Below, piece by piece: positions 53,965 to 62,276 of a stretch of DNA of 64,000 nucleotides. Below the pieces are notes generated by a model, which made no database searches, was not told the origin of the DNA, and saw only the letters and a list, made by a program, of their open reading frames with translations. Both the position numbers and the translations under genes were made by a program. Positions within the stretch are counted from its first letter, which is position 1; each line of letters starts with the position of its first letter. This stretch comes from Bin55 sp964511425 (GTDB lineage: Bacteria; Pseudomonadota; Gammaproteobacteria; Pseudomonadales; Azotimanducaceae): the NCBI GenBank assembly GCA_964511425.1, contig CAZEFI010000004.1, positions 37,669 to 101,668 of the forward strand, written 5' to 3'.

Positions 53965-54629
53965 TGCGTTTGTGGTTTCTGTACCGTCGCGAGCTACTGA
54001 TCGAAATTCGATCCGGTGTGGAATCGTTCATACCAATGGTCTTCTTCATACTTGTGATAGGGATATTCGCCTTCACATTGAACGACCTAGTTTCAGGCAA
54101 TAGCAAAGTACTTGTTTCCGTTATATGGATAACTACCCTGTTCACCAGCATGTTGTCCTTGGACAACTTGTTCAAGCGTGATCATGCAGATGGAACACTC
54201 GCAGTGGCCGTCCTTCACTCCGATGCGTTAATCGCAATAGTCGCATCGAAGTTGTTGGTACACTGGACATTAACTGGGATTCCGATCACTGTGCTCGGTC
54301 CTATAATTGGGTGGTTGTCAGGAATGCACATTGAGCATGCTGTGATGCTCGGCGTTACGCTTCTTATTGGTACTCCTACCATTACCATGATCGGAGCATT
54401 AGTGACTGCGCTTCTCGTAGGTCTCGGACGCGGCGGAGAACTCCTCACCGTCTTAATCCTGCCAATGTACATCCCCATATTGCTTTTTGGAATTAGTGTG
54501 TGTCATTTACATATTGACAGTGCAACGTATACGTCAGAATTGCTGTGGTGTGTTGCTCTACTCACCGGAACAACCACTGTGATTCCTTTGACCTTAGGAC
54601 CAGTTTTAAAACTGAGTCAAGATTGTTAG
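53964..54629 (+). CDS. ccmB: Heme exporter permease CcmB
   Basis: CcmB is the membrane partner of CcmA. The 221-residue protein has six hydrophobic segments. Conserved family blocks are FLYRRELLIEIRSGVESFIPMVFF at the N-terminus and SLDNLFKRDHADGTLAVAVLHSDALIAIVASKLLVHW, then LIGTPTITMIGALVTALLVGLGRGGELLTVLILPMYIPILLFG. All are in order. The ATG overlaps the last base of ccmA. ccmC follows with a 1-bp gap. Confidence 0.95.
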   Translation: MRLWFLYRRELLIEIRSGVESFIPMVFFILVIGIFAFTLNDLVSGNSKVLVSVIWITTLFTSMLSLDNLFKRDHADGTLAVAVLHSDALIAIVASKLLVHWTLTGIPITVLGPIIGWLSGMHIEHAVMLGVTLLIGTPTITMIGALVTALLVGLGRGGELLTVLILPMYIPILLFGISVCHLHIDSATYTSELLWCVALLTGTTTVIPLTLGPVLKLSQDC

Positions 54630-54630
54630 C

Positions 54631-55383
54631 ATGAAATTTGTACCTAAGTGGCTACATCGTTTGACCTCCCCACAGCACTTTTTCGGGGACATCAGATCCT
54701 GGGTCGTGTGGTTGTATGTCTTAGGCATCATTGGACTCTTGGTAGGATTCACATGGGGGCTAGCGTTCGTACCCCCGGAGCGATATCAAGGCGACAGCTT
54801 TCGTATCTTGTTCGTGCACGCCCCGATTGCGCATCTAGTAAAGTTGATCTACATATCGATAGCGGTTGCTGGGATCGTCCACCTCGTATGGAAACTTAAA
54901 ATGGCAGATGTTTATATGACCGCAGCAGCACCCGTGGGTTGTTGGCTAACCGCGTTAGCACTCGCATCGGGAATGATCTGGGGTATGCCGACTTGGGGCA
55001 CGGCGTGGGTGTGGGACGCAAGGATCGTGTCAACACTTCTACTCTTTTTCTTATTCTTTGGACTAGTCGTGTTAAGAAGAGTTATCCCAAATCCTACGCG
55101 AGCGGCCACCGCGCTAAGTATTCTTGCAATTGTGGGTGCAGTAAATATTCCAATCATCACATACTCTGTTGAATGGTTCGAAACCTTGCATCAACCAGCA
55201 AGCATTGAATTATTCGGCGGCAGCAGCATCGCGACCGTTTACCTTATTCCGCTCTTTATCAACATTGCTAGCGTGTATACGCTGGCTGCGGGCATTATTC
55301 TCGCAAACATGAGATACCTAGTGGTCGAAAGGAATGCGACGATGAATTGGATTCAAGGATGGCTACAGGGGAGCAATCGCTGA
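54631..55383 (+). CDS. ccmC: Heme handling protein CcmC
   Basis: CcmC binds heme at the periplasmic face and loads it onto CcmE. The 250-residue polytopic inner-membrane protein has the tryptophan-rich WWD-like block GMIWGMPTWGTAWVWDARIVSTLLLFF between helices, and heme-axial His candidates in RILFVHAPIAHLVKL and YSVEWFETLHQPASI. Six membrane helices are evident. The start is ATG. The stop overlaps the ccmD start in TGATG. Confidence 0.96.
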   Translation: MKFVPKWLHRLTSPQHFFGDIRSWVVWLYVLGIIGLLVGFTWGLAFVPPERYQGDSFRILFVHAPIAHLVKLIYISIAVAGIVHLVWKLKMADVYMTAAAPVGCWLTALALASGMIWGMPTWGTAWVWDARIVSTLLLFFLFFGLVVLRRVIPNPTRAATALSILAIVGAVNIPIITYSVEWFETLHQPASIELFGGSSIATVYLIPLFINIASVYTLAAGIILANMRYLVVERNATMNWIQGWLQGSNR

Positions 55384-55532
55384 TGGAACTACTTACAATG
55401 GGGGAACACGGCATTTACGTATGGAGTGCATATATCCTTACTATGGTCGTGTTGATCGGATTGGGTAGTTACCCCTTTGTCCGACTCTTTCGATTCAAAC
55501 AACGTCACCAAGAAGATAACGAACTCAAGTGA
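55383..55532 (+). CDS. ccmD: Heme exporter protein CcmD
   Basis: CcmD is a small single-pass protein that stabilises the CcmC-heme-CcmE complex and helps release CcmE. The 49-residue product shows the typical pattern TMGEHGIYVWSAYILTMVVLIGLGSYP, a helix, then a charged cytosolic tail (RFKQRHQEDNELK). The ATG was chosen because it overlaps the ccmC stop (TGATG) and gives the usual short N-terminus; a start 36 bp upstream lies inside ccmC. The stop overlaps the ccmE GTG. Confidence 0.92.
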   Translation: MELLTMGEHGIYVWSAYILTMVVLIGLGSYPFVRLFRFKQRHQEDNELK

Positions 55533-55960
55533 AAGCTCACCGCCGACGCCGATTATCAATTGTGATATTCCTATTCGTCGGCACGCTTACTACCGTTCTC
55601 GTTTCGATCTTTGCACTACAGCATTACATCAACCATTTCTACTTACCCGACAAAATCGTAAGTGGCGACGTTCCGATCGAGCGCAAAATTCGAGCCGGTG
55701 GAATGGTCAAACTCGGTAGTCTCGAGTACGACGCATCGGGACTGGGAGTTCAATTTGCCATTACCGATTTAAAAGACTCGACGTTTCGAGTACGCTACGA
55801 AGGTATATTGCCATCATTATTCCGGGAAGGTCAAGGTACAATCGTAACAGGCGTTTTAAACAAAGAAGGCGTATTTGTCGCAAAGACAGTTCTTGCTAAA
55901 CATGACGAAAATTACGTACCACCAGAGCTCGAAGGCATGATCGATCACAATGATCCCTGA
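55529..55960 (+). CDS. ccmE: Heme chaperone CcmE
   Basis: CcmE covalently binds heme in the periplasm and delivers it to the CcmF/H ligase. The 143-residue protein has an N-terminal membrane anchor (RRRLSIVIFLFVGTLTTVLVSIFAL) and an OB-fold domain. The heme-attachment motif is VLAKHDENYVPPE, with His125 and Tyr129, as in E. coli (HxxxY). The acceptor site is intact, so it should be functional. The start is GTG, overlapping ccmD (GTGA). The ccmF start lies inside its 3' end. Confidence 0.96.
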   Translation: MKAHRRRRLSIVIFLFVGTLTTVLVSIFALQHYINHFYLPDKIVSGDVPIERKIRAGGMVKLGSLEYDASGLGVQFAITDLKDSTFRVRYEGILPSLFREGQGTIVTGVLNKEGVFVAKTVLAKHDENYVPPELEGMIDHNDP

Positions 55961-57863
55961 GCTAGGGCACTTTAGTGCAATCATGGGTCTGATGAGTGCA
56001 ATTGGTATTGCACTTTTTGGTTTATTGGGGGCGCACCAAAATCGAACTGCATGGGTCGATATGTCCGTGCGACTCTGCAAAGTTCAAGCAGTCGTTCTGA
56101 TGATGTCTTTTTTAATGCTCACTCTGGCATTCGTGGAAGACAACTTTTCGGTGTTGTATGTGGCAGAAAATTCCAATACAGCCTTACCGTGGTACTACAA
56201 AGTTAGCGGTGTTTGGGGGGCGCACGAAGGGTCATTTCTTCTCTGGACTCTTGTTACTGCAGCGTGGACCGTACTCGTCGCCATACGTGCACGACATATC
56301 CCCTCTCAGCTACATGGTTACGTTCTAGGGACGATGGGTGCATTGAACACCATGTTCCTTGCGTTTCTTCTGTTTGCAAGTAATCCGTTCGAGCGCTTGG
56401 TACCTAACGTACCGATTCAAGGTGCTGATCTCAATCCGATTCTTCAAGACTTCGGACAAATTATTCATCCACCGATGCTGTACATCGGATATGTTGGTTT
56501 TGGAGTTTCTTTTGCTTTTGGGATCGCCGCACTTGCAACTGGACGATTGGATTCAGCATGGGCACGTTGGGTACGCCCATGGGTGAATATAGCATGGCTA
56601 TTTCTGACGATCGGTATCGTTCTCGGTAGTTGGTGGGCATATTACGAACTTGGCTGGGGTGGATGGTGGTTCTGGGATCCCGTAGAAAACGCTTCCTTCA
56701 TGCCGTGGCTTGCTGGAACTGCATTGATTCATTCTCTTGCCGCTACCGAAAAACGGGGCGCGTTCAAGAACTGGACGATCCTACTCACCCTGCTAACCTT
56801 TACACTCGTACTCTTAGGATCGTTCCTAGTCCGCAGCGGAGTACTCACTAGCGTTCATGCTTTCGCGGTCGACCCACAACGAGGAATGATCCTCTTGTCG
56901 ATTCTGATTCTCATATCCGGTGGTTCCCTTGTGCTTTACGCACTGCGAGCACATTCGCTCAACAGCGGTGTGCAGTATTGGGGTGTTTCGCGCGAGTTAT
57001 TGTTGTTAATAAACAACGCTCTACTGGTTATTGCCGTTTTTACGATCATGCTCGGGACTTTGTATCCACTCGGCTACGAATGGTTTTCCGGCGGTGCCAA
57101 AATGTCCGTCGGAGGACCCTATTTCAATGCTCTGTTTGTTCCCATCATGCTGGTGCTGTCATTCGTTTTAGCAATAGCACCAATATCACGATGGAAACAT
57201 ACCCCTTTTCGTCTTGTCCAGCGCAGCCTTATGCTGTTAGGAGGTGCCGCCGGATTAGCCATACTCCTGCCTTGGATAGTAGCAGATGGCTTGCATCTTG
57301 GAGTGTCGTGCGCGTTAGCACTAGCGATATGGATTATCGTTACTCATGCGGTCGCTTGCTATCGCCAGCGAAAATCTTTGACTCTAGGCTTCATTGGTAT
57401 GTCCGTAGCTCACATCGGTTTTGCTTTCGCAGTGATAGGAGTCGCTGTGACCAGTGTCTATACTGAATCGCAGGAAGCACGACTCGCGATCGGTGACTCG
57501 ATCGAGGTGAACGGTACCTACTACGAACTGGTAAGTGTGCAACCGATTGAGAGTGCAAATTTCGTTGGCGAACGGGCACGGTTCGACTACAACGTTCGTC
57601 AATCACTGTTCCCCGAACGTAGGTTTTATCCCGTCCGAAGACAGACCACGACCGAAGCAGCGATCGCACCCGGAATTTTGAAGGATCGATATATTTCCCT
57701 TGGAAATCCTATCGACAACACTACTTGGGGGGTCCGCATACAAGAAAAGCCATTAGTGCGCTGGATTTGGATCGGAGCTGTAGTCTCTGCTCTAGCTGCG
57801 TTCGTCGCGATACTCGATAAACGCTACCAAAGACTTTCACGACGAGATTTAGTAACAAAGTAG
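55950..57863 (+). CDS. ccmF: Cytochrome c heme lyase subunit CcmF
   Basis: CcmF forms the heme-apocytochrome c ligase with CcmH and CcmI. The 637-residue protein has about 14 membrane helices. It contains the WWD block WGGWWFWDPVENASFMPWLAGTALIHSLA, the helix LLGSFLVRSGVLTSVHAFA, HIGFAFAVIGVAVTS, a periplasmic C-terminal domain, and a final membrane helix. The ATG overlaps ccmE by 11 bp. ccmG starts 8 bp after the stop. Confidence 0.97.
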   Translation: MIPELGHFSAIMGLMSAIGIALFGLLGAHQNRTAWVDMSVRLCKVQAVVLMMSFLMLTLAFVEDNFSVLYVAENSNTALPWYYKVSGVWGAHEGSFLLWTLVTAAWTVLVAIRARHIPSQLHGYVLGTMGALNTMFLAFLLFASNPFERLVPNVPIQGADLNPILQDFGQIIHPPMLYIGYVGFGVSFAFGIAALATGRLDSAWARWVRPWVNIAWLFLTIGIVLGSWWAYYELGWGGWWFWDPVENASFMPWLAGTALIHSLAATEKRGAFKNWTILLTLLTFTLVLLGSFLVRSGVLTSVHAFAVDPQRGMILLSILILISGGSLVLYALRAHSLNSGVQYWGVSRELLLLINNALLVIAVFTIMLGTLYPLGYEWFSGGAKMSVGGPYFNALFVPIMLVLSFVLAIAPISRWKHTPFRLVQRSLMLLGGAAGLAILLPWIVADGLHLGVSCALALAIWIIVTHAVACYRQRKSLTLGFIGMSVAHIGFAFAVIGVAVTSVYTESQEARLAIGDSIEVNGTYYELVSVQPIESANFVGERARFDYNVRQSLFPERRFYPVRRQTTTEAAIAPGILKDRYISLGNPIDNTTWGVRIQEKPLVRWIWIGAVVSALAAFVAILDKRYQRLSRRDLVTK

Positions 57864-57871
57864 ATCTTGCG

Positions 57872-58420
57872 ATGCAGGCAACACTAAAGACACGCCTACT
57901 TCTCGTTACTCCACTCCTCGTGTTTGGAATTTTGATCTTTTTTCTCGCCATTGGTTTCGGCCTCGAAAAGCACCAACTGCATCCTTCAGAACTATTGAAC
58001 AAGCCATTTCCTCAATTCAAGAGTGAGACACTTCTTGACGAAAATACCTTCTCTCATGACGATCTCAAGGGTTCCTTTTTTCTCGTCAATGTTTGGGCTT
58101 CTTGGTGTGTCTCGTGCGTTGAAGAACACGGACTTCTCTTGGAAATTGCTGCTTCCGAAGAGGTAACTGTTGTTGGAATCAATTACAAGGACAACAACGA
58201 CGATGCAAAAGCTTGGCTCGCACGAAGGGGTAATCCCTACACGAAAATCATTGTTGATGAACAAGGGGAACTGTGTGTTGATCTGGGAGTTTACGGTGCT
58301 CCTGAGACATTCTTGGTGGACCCTAGTGGATTGATTCGCGCTAAGCAGGTGGGCGTCCTCTCACGTTCGACTTGGGTGGAAGACTTTAAACCATTCTTGA
58401 CACAAATTGGGCAAAACTAA
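57872..58420 (+). CDS. ccmG: Thiol:disulfide interchange protein CcmG (DsbE)
   Basis: CcmG is a membrane-anchored, periplasm-facing thioredoxin-like protein that reduces apocytochrome c thiols. The 182-residue protein has one N-terminal helix (LLLVTPLLVFGILIFFLAIGFGL), PFPQFKSETLLDE, the active site NVWASWCVSCVEEHGLL, the conserved VVGINYKD and the cis-Pro region YGAPETFLVD. The dithiol is C-V-S-C instead of the common C-P-T-C, which may tune the redox potential. The start is ATG, and ccmH begins at the base after its stop. Confidence 0.95.
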   Translation: MQATLKTRLLLVTPLLVFGILIFFLAIGFGLEKHQLHPSELLNKPFPQFKSETLLDENTFSHDDLKGSFFLVNVWASWCVSCVEEHGLLLEIAASEEVTVVGINYKDNNDDAKAWLARRGNPYTKIIVDEQGELCVDLGVYGAPETFLVDPSGLIRAKQVGVLSRSTWVEDFKPFLTQIGQN

Positions 58421-58855
58421 GTGCTGGTCATTCTGTTACTTAGCTTCACGTTTGCGATATCCGAGTCTATAGACGGTCTCGCCTTCGAAACTGACTCAGA
58501 ACGTGACCGATATTCACGTTTGATCGAAGAGTTTAGATGCCCGCAGTGTTTGAACACGAACCTAGCTGGGTCCGATGCTCCCATCGCTACAGACTTGCGG
58601 CGCACCGTTTTTACACTAATACGTGAAGGGAAAACTGATCAAGAAATACGAACCTATTTGCGTGAGCGTTACGGCGACTTCATACTTTTCAAACCCAGGT
58701 TTACGCCTGCCACTTGGTTGTTATGGGGTACACCCGTCGTCGTCTTGCTGCTAGCGACTTGGTTCCTCCTAGGAATACGAGAAAAAAGAAACGCAATCAC
58801 ACTCAGCATGAGTGATATGCAACGCGTTCGAGAAATTACGAGTTCGCCGTCGTGA
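58421..58855 (+). CDS. ccmH: Cytochrome c-type biogenesis protein CcmH
   Basis: CcmH presents apocytochrome c to CcmF through its thiol pair. The 144-residue protein has a signal-like N-terminus, the family signature FRCPQCLNTNLAGSDAPIATDLRR with C-P-Q-C, the IREGKTDQEIRTYLRERYGDFILFKP helix block and one C-terminal membrane helix (WLLWGTPVVVLLLATWFLLG). It corresponds to the short CcmH, while the TPR part is encoded separately as ccmI. The start is GTG, with zero spacing from ccmG. It overlaps ccmI by 4 bp. Confidence 0.95.
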   Translation: MLVILLLSFTFAISESIDGLAFETDSERDRYSRLIEEFRCPQCLNTNLAGSDAPIATDLRRTVFTLIREGKTDQEIRTYLRERYGDFILFKPRFTPATWLLWGTPVVVLLLATWFLLGIREKRNAITLSMSDMQRVREITSSPS

Positions 58856-60393
58856 TTCTAACGTTGGTCGCGATGGTTTTTTTCGGTGTCGCTGTCGGTG
58901 GATGGTTATACCTAGATACTCGCTACTATCAACAGACTCAACGCTGGTCTCGTCGGGATGCTAACCTTGAGATTTACAACGAGCGTGTAACTGATGGGGA
59001 CGATCAAGACTCCGATCAGCGCAAAGTCGAAGCAGGACACCTATTGTTGACCGAAGTCTCCGATGAAGTACCTGATACAACCGGCCATCCTCGCTCTTTT
59101 GTGTTTCAATTGACCGGGAGCATCCTAGTTTGTGTGCTTGGTTTTCTCGGGTATCTCGTGTGGGGTGATTTGCAAGCCCCCTCTCTTGAACAAGTTTCGC
59201 GACAGTTTGAAGCATTGCCCACTTTGGAACCGGAACAACGCAAGCGAAACCTCGAGAACCTTATTGTTCGTCTGGAGCGCCGAAACAACTCGCGACGTTG
59301 GAGTGTCGCCTCTTCCGATTATCTCATTTTCGCGTACTCGTTCAACAAAGATCTTGATGGAGTGATACGAACACACAAACTTGCAGAACAACGAGGGGCC
59401 ACGTCATCCCTGTCCGATCTCGAAAGAATTGAAGCTGAAATCTTGTTCCATGGTGCGCTGACCCCTGAAGCTCGTCGAGTCGCCGAGAAAGTCTTAGCTG
59501 AAATACCCGATCAACCCAAAATCATGCAACTCTTCGGTGTTGAGGCTTTTCGTGAGGAAGACTACTTACAAGCTAGAAATTACTTTGAACGTGGTGTTCG
59601 AAATACCCGCGATCCTTCCCGTGCTCGACTTCTTGAGGAATTAGTTATTCGAACCAACGACCAACTAGCGGACGACCATAATGGAATTCGTCTCACCATC
59701 GACCTTCAGGCTCTGAGCGAGATCGGTGTAGACTTGTGGCTCACTGTGTTTGCACAGACGGAGGAAAACCAACCACCAGTCGCTGTCGTACAGCGTCCTT
59801 TTGTTCGAAAAGAAAAATACAACATTGTCTTAGATGATGCGGTTTCAATGCTACCTAGCGCACTGTTATCCAACACAGATCGGGTTCGAGTCGTAGCACG
59901 ATTAAGTACTTCGCAAGAAATTGTGAATACGAACATCTTACAGGAAGTATCTAGTGGTTGGCTCGATCCGGGGACGCTACCAAATGTTTCATTGAGCTTT
60001 ACCGACACGACTACAGACGATGGTGTTTCAATATCAGTTTCCGTAGGCGCAGGGATAACCGCGGACGACGATGCTACGGTTTTTATAATCGGTCGAGCAG
60101 TTGATAGTCTCGACAGCGACCCACCGTTAATTGTTAAAAGAGTCCGGAGCGGTGACCTACCACTAGACGTCCTACTAACGGTGGAGGATGCTATGCTACC
60201 TCTTGACCAATTGCCAACCGAAGGTCTCGAGGTTTATGCACGTCTTTCAAAAACTGGAAACACTTCCCGCGCCGTGGACGACATAGAGAGCAATCGAACA
60301 CACGTTCAAGTCGGTCAATCCGTGCGTCTTATGCTTGATCAGGTGGTCCGGGACGTAGATTTGTTGAGTACTGACGCTGAAACAGACACTTAG
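58852..60393 (+). CDS. ccmI: Cytochrome c maturation protein CcmI (TPR)
   Basis: CcmI is the apocytochrome c chaperone of the ligase complex. The 513-residue protein has two membrane helices (about 2-23 and 83-104) enclosing a cytosolic loop with a leucine-zipper-like region. A periplasmic TPR array (about 120-280, with WSVASSDYLIFAYSFNKDLDGVI and LFGVEAFREEDYLQARNYFERGV) follows. The rest is a Ser/Thr/Val-rich beta domain (about 285-500). The N-terminal YYQQTQRW-R-D-ANLEIYNER matches CcmI. The start is GTG, overlapping ccmH. It is the last gene of the ccm array. Confidence 0.9.
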   Translation: MILTLVAMVFFGVAVGGWLYLDTRYYQQTQRWSRRDANLEIYNERVTDGDDQDSDQRKVEAGHLLLTEVSDEVPDTTGHPRSFVFQLTGSILVCVLGFLGYLVWGDLQAPSLEQVSRQFEALPTLEPEQRKRNLENLIVRLERRNNSRRWSVASSDYLIFAYSFNKDLDGVIRTHKLAEQRGATSSLSDLERIEAEILFHGALTPEARRVAEKVLAEIPDQPKIMQLFGVEAFREEDYLQARNYFERGVRNTRDPSRARLLEELVIRTNDQLADDHNGIRLTIDLQALSEIGVDLWLTVFAQTEENQPPVAVVQRPFVRKEKYNIVLDDAVSMLPSALLSNTDRVRVVARLSTSQEIVNTNILQEVSSGWLDPGTLPNVSLSFTDTTTDDGVSISVSVGAGITADDDATVFIIGRAVDSLDSDPPLIVKRVRSGDLPLDVLLTVEDAMLPLDQLPTEGLEVYARLSKTGNTSRAVDDIESNRTHVQVGQSVRLMLDQVVRDVDLLSTDAETDT

Positions 60394-60397
60394 CGAC

Positions 60398-60417
60398 ATG
60401 CAAAGTGCATAATTTTT
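60398..60417 (+). terminator. Weak terminator-like hairpin after the ccm array
   Basis: ATGCA and TGCAT form a 5-bp stem with a 3-nt loop, followed two bases later by a run of five T. It sits 5 bp after the ccmI stop and could end the array transcript, though the stem is short. Confidence 0.35.
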
Positions 60418-60448
60418 CATTCATCAGTTAAACAGAGGATTGCACTTA

Positions 60449-61753
60449 ATGGCAAACTGGCCCTTCCTGCAAAACGGAAAACCGATCCACATTACTCGCG
60501 GAGAAGGGGTTTATTTGTACACCGACGACGGCAGAGAAATTCTCGACGGGGCTGGGGGTGCAATTGTGTCCAACATTGGCCATGGGCGTACCGAAGTTGC
60601 TGATGTCGCGCGGGAGTCGGTACTTAAGCTAGACTACATTATCCCTCCGTGGAACTGTGACGAACGCGAAGCTCTAGTCCAGCGATTACAGTCTTCTTGG
60701 CTACCCCCGGAGTTTAACCGATTTCACTTTACAAGTGGCGGATCTGAAGCTATCGAATCGGCGATACGTATCGCACAAATGTACTTTGCAGCAAAAAAAC
60801 AAAGACAAAAGTACAAGATAGTCGGACGTGATATTTCCTATCATGGAACTACCCATACTACGATGGCAATAGGCGGGCACCAAGCTCGAAAACAAGGAAT
60901 CGAACATACATTGCCGGTGTTTCCGACCATCCCGACCCCATACACTCTCCGCTGTGAAAGTGATAAACCAGCTGAATTCTATGTGGATACCTTTCAACGA
61001 CTCCTCGATCAGGAAGGTCCGGATACAGTCGCGGCGATCCTTGGAGAACCAATAATCGGTGCTAGCGGTGGCGCGATGGTGCCACCCGATGGGTATTGGG
61101 AAGGAATTCGGGATTTATGTGATCAATACGACATCTTATGGATCTGCGACGAAATTATGACAGGATTTGGTCGAACAGGACTTAACTGGGGATACGAGCA
61201 TTGGAAAGCTAAACCGGACTTCATTATCAGTGGCAAAGGCTTGGCTGCAGGATATGCACCGATTAACGCTGTGTTTTCCACAGATGCGGTCGCTGAAACC
61301 ATCGAGCAGGTGCCAGGCTTAGCTGTTATGTTTCATACCTATGGATCTCATCCATCTGGGTGTGCAATTGCTGATAAAGTGCTTGAAATTATGGAACGCG
61401 AAGACTTGGTCACACGCGCGGACCAAATGGGTCATGTCTTGGAACAGAAATTACAGTCGGCGTTTTCGAATCACCCCCACGTTGCGGAATCTCGTGGCAA
61501 AGGACTTCTCCATGCGATTGAAATTGTGAAAAATCGTACCAACTTAGAACGATTTGACATTTCAGAAAACGTAACTGGTAGATTGATTAGCAAATGTTTT
61601 GAAAAAGGAGTTCATTTTTACGGTGCCGGTACTGGTATTGTGCGCGATGTGGTCTTGATCGGTCCTCCTATGACCGTGAACGAAAAACACATCGATCAAA
61701 TGGTGAATGTTCTTTCAGATGCGGTCGATGATGTCGTGCAGGAAGTCAACTAA
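60449..61753 (+). CDS. Class III pyridoxal-phosphate aminotransferase
   Basis: This 434-residue fold-type I PLP enzyme is of the omega-amino acid/diamine transaminase class. The PLP phosphate site is FTSGGSEAIESAIRIAQ. The cofactor-stacking block is YHGTTHTTMAIGGH. The Asp of WICDEIMTGFGRTG contacts the pyridine nitrogen, and the Schiff-base Lys is in IISGKGLAAGYAPI. The substrate could be a diamine, beta-alanine or another omega-amino compound. The ATG was chosen because AGAGGA lies 9 nt upstream; an in-frame TTG 9 bp earlier overlaps that site. No decarboxylase or dehydrogenase partner is adjacent. Confidence 0.92.
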   Translation: MANWPFLQNGKPIHITRGEGVYLYTDDGREILDGAGGAIVSNIGHGRTEVADVARESVLKLDYIIPPWNCDEREALVQRLQSSWLPPEFNRFHFTSGGSEAIESAIRIAQMYFAAKKQRQKYKIVGRDISYHGTTHTTMAIGGHQARKQGIEHTLPVFPTIPTPYTLRCESDKPAEFYVDTFQRLLDQEGPDTVAAILGEPIIGASGGAMVPPDGYWEGIRDLCDQYDILWICDEIMTGFGRTGLNWGYEHWKAKPDFIISGKGLAAGYAPINAVFSTDAVAETIEQVPGLAVMFHTYGSHPSGCAIADKVLEIMEREDLVTRADQMGHVLEQKLQSAFSNHPHVAESRGKGLLHAIEIVKNRTNLERFDISENVTGRLISKCFEKGVHFYGAGTGIVRDVVLIGPPMTVNEKHIDQMVNVLSDAVDDVVQEVN

Positions 61754-61787
61754 ACGACCATAGCTTCATTACTCAAAGGGTAGTCGT

Positions 61788-62276
61788 TCACCCGATCTCG
61801 ATTCCCCACGAAACTAGTCTATCATTCCTAAAGTAGAAGTCTCCTGCGACAGACTTACCTCCTAACACATGGGGTAACCAGTAACGATCATCTTCCCACA
61901 TCAAACCATATGGTATGGCATTGAGCATACACCAAAATGGTTTTGCTTCTTGAGTTTCGCAGGGAGATCCAGAGAATTCTGTCGCGACGAAGACTTGTCC
62001 TTGTAGGGCAAATCCATTAACCAAATCTTGGAATCGCACCGTCCCTCGAGAGCGTGGGTTGTGCGCGGTTATTCCAACTTCCTCTTCACATTCTCGTATC
62101 GCACAAGCAGTGACTGACTCTCCATGAACCACTTTACCACCCGGAGCGTTCACTTTGCCCGCTCCATGTCCACGTTTCTTTTTGATCAGCAGTACTTCGT
62201 CCTTTCGAACGACGTACAAGAGAGTCGCGACTACAGGCGGATGCCAGTCAGTTGGAAATAAACGAGCGCTATTCAA
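61788..62276 (-). CDS. Nudix hydrolase, MTH1-like 8-oxo-dGTP diphosphatase
   Basis: This 162-residue Nudix enzyme hydrolyses nucleoside triphosphates to monophosphates. The Nudix box is intact: GGKVVHGESVTACAIRECEEEVGI. The flanking KKKRGHGAGKVNAPGG before the box and the late IPYGLMWEDDRYWLPHVLGGKSVAGDFYF resemble eukaryotic MTH1 (NUDT1), where the W-x-D-D-x-Y-W-x-P motif recognises oxidised purines. The likely role is clearing 8-oxo-dGTP. The start overlaps the upstream dUTPase gene by 8 bp, so the two form one translationally coupled operon. Confidence 0.88.
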   Translation of the reverse strand: MNSARLFPTDWHPPVVATLLYVVRKDEVLLIKKKRGHGAGKVNAPGGKVVHGESVTACAIRECEEEVGITAHNPRSRGTVRFQDLVNGFALQGQVFVATEFSGSPCETQEAKPFWCMLNAIPYGLMWEDDRYWLPHVLGGKSVAGDFYFRNDRLVSWGIEIG

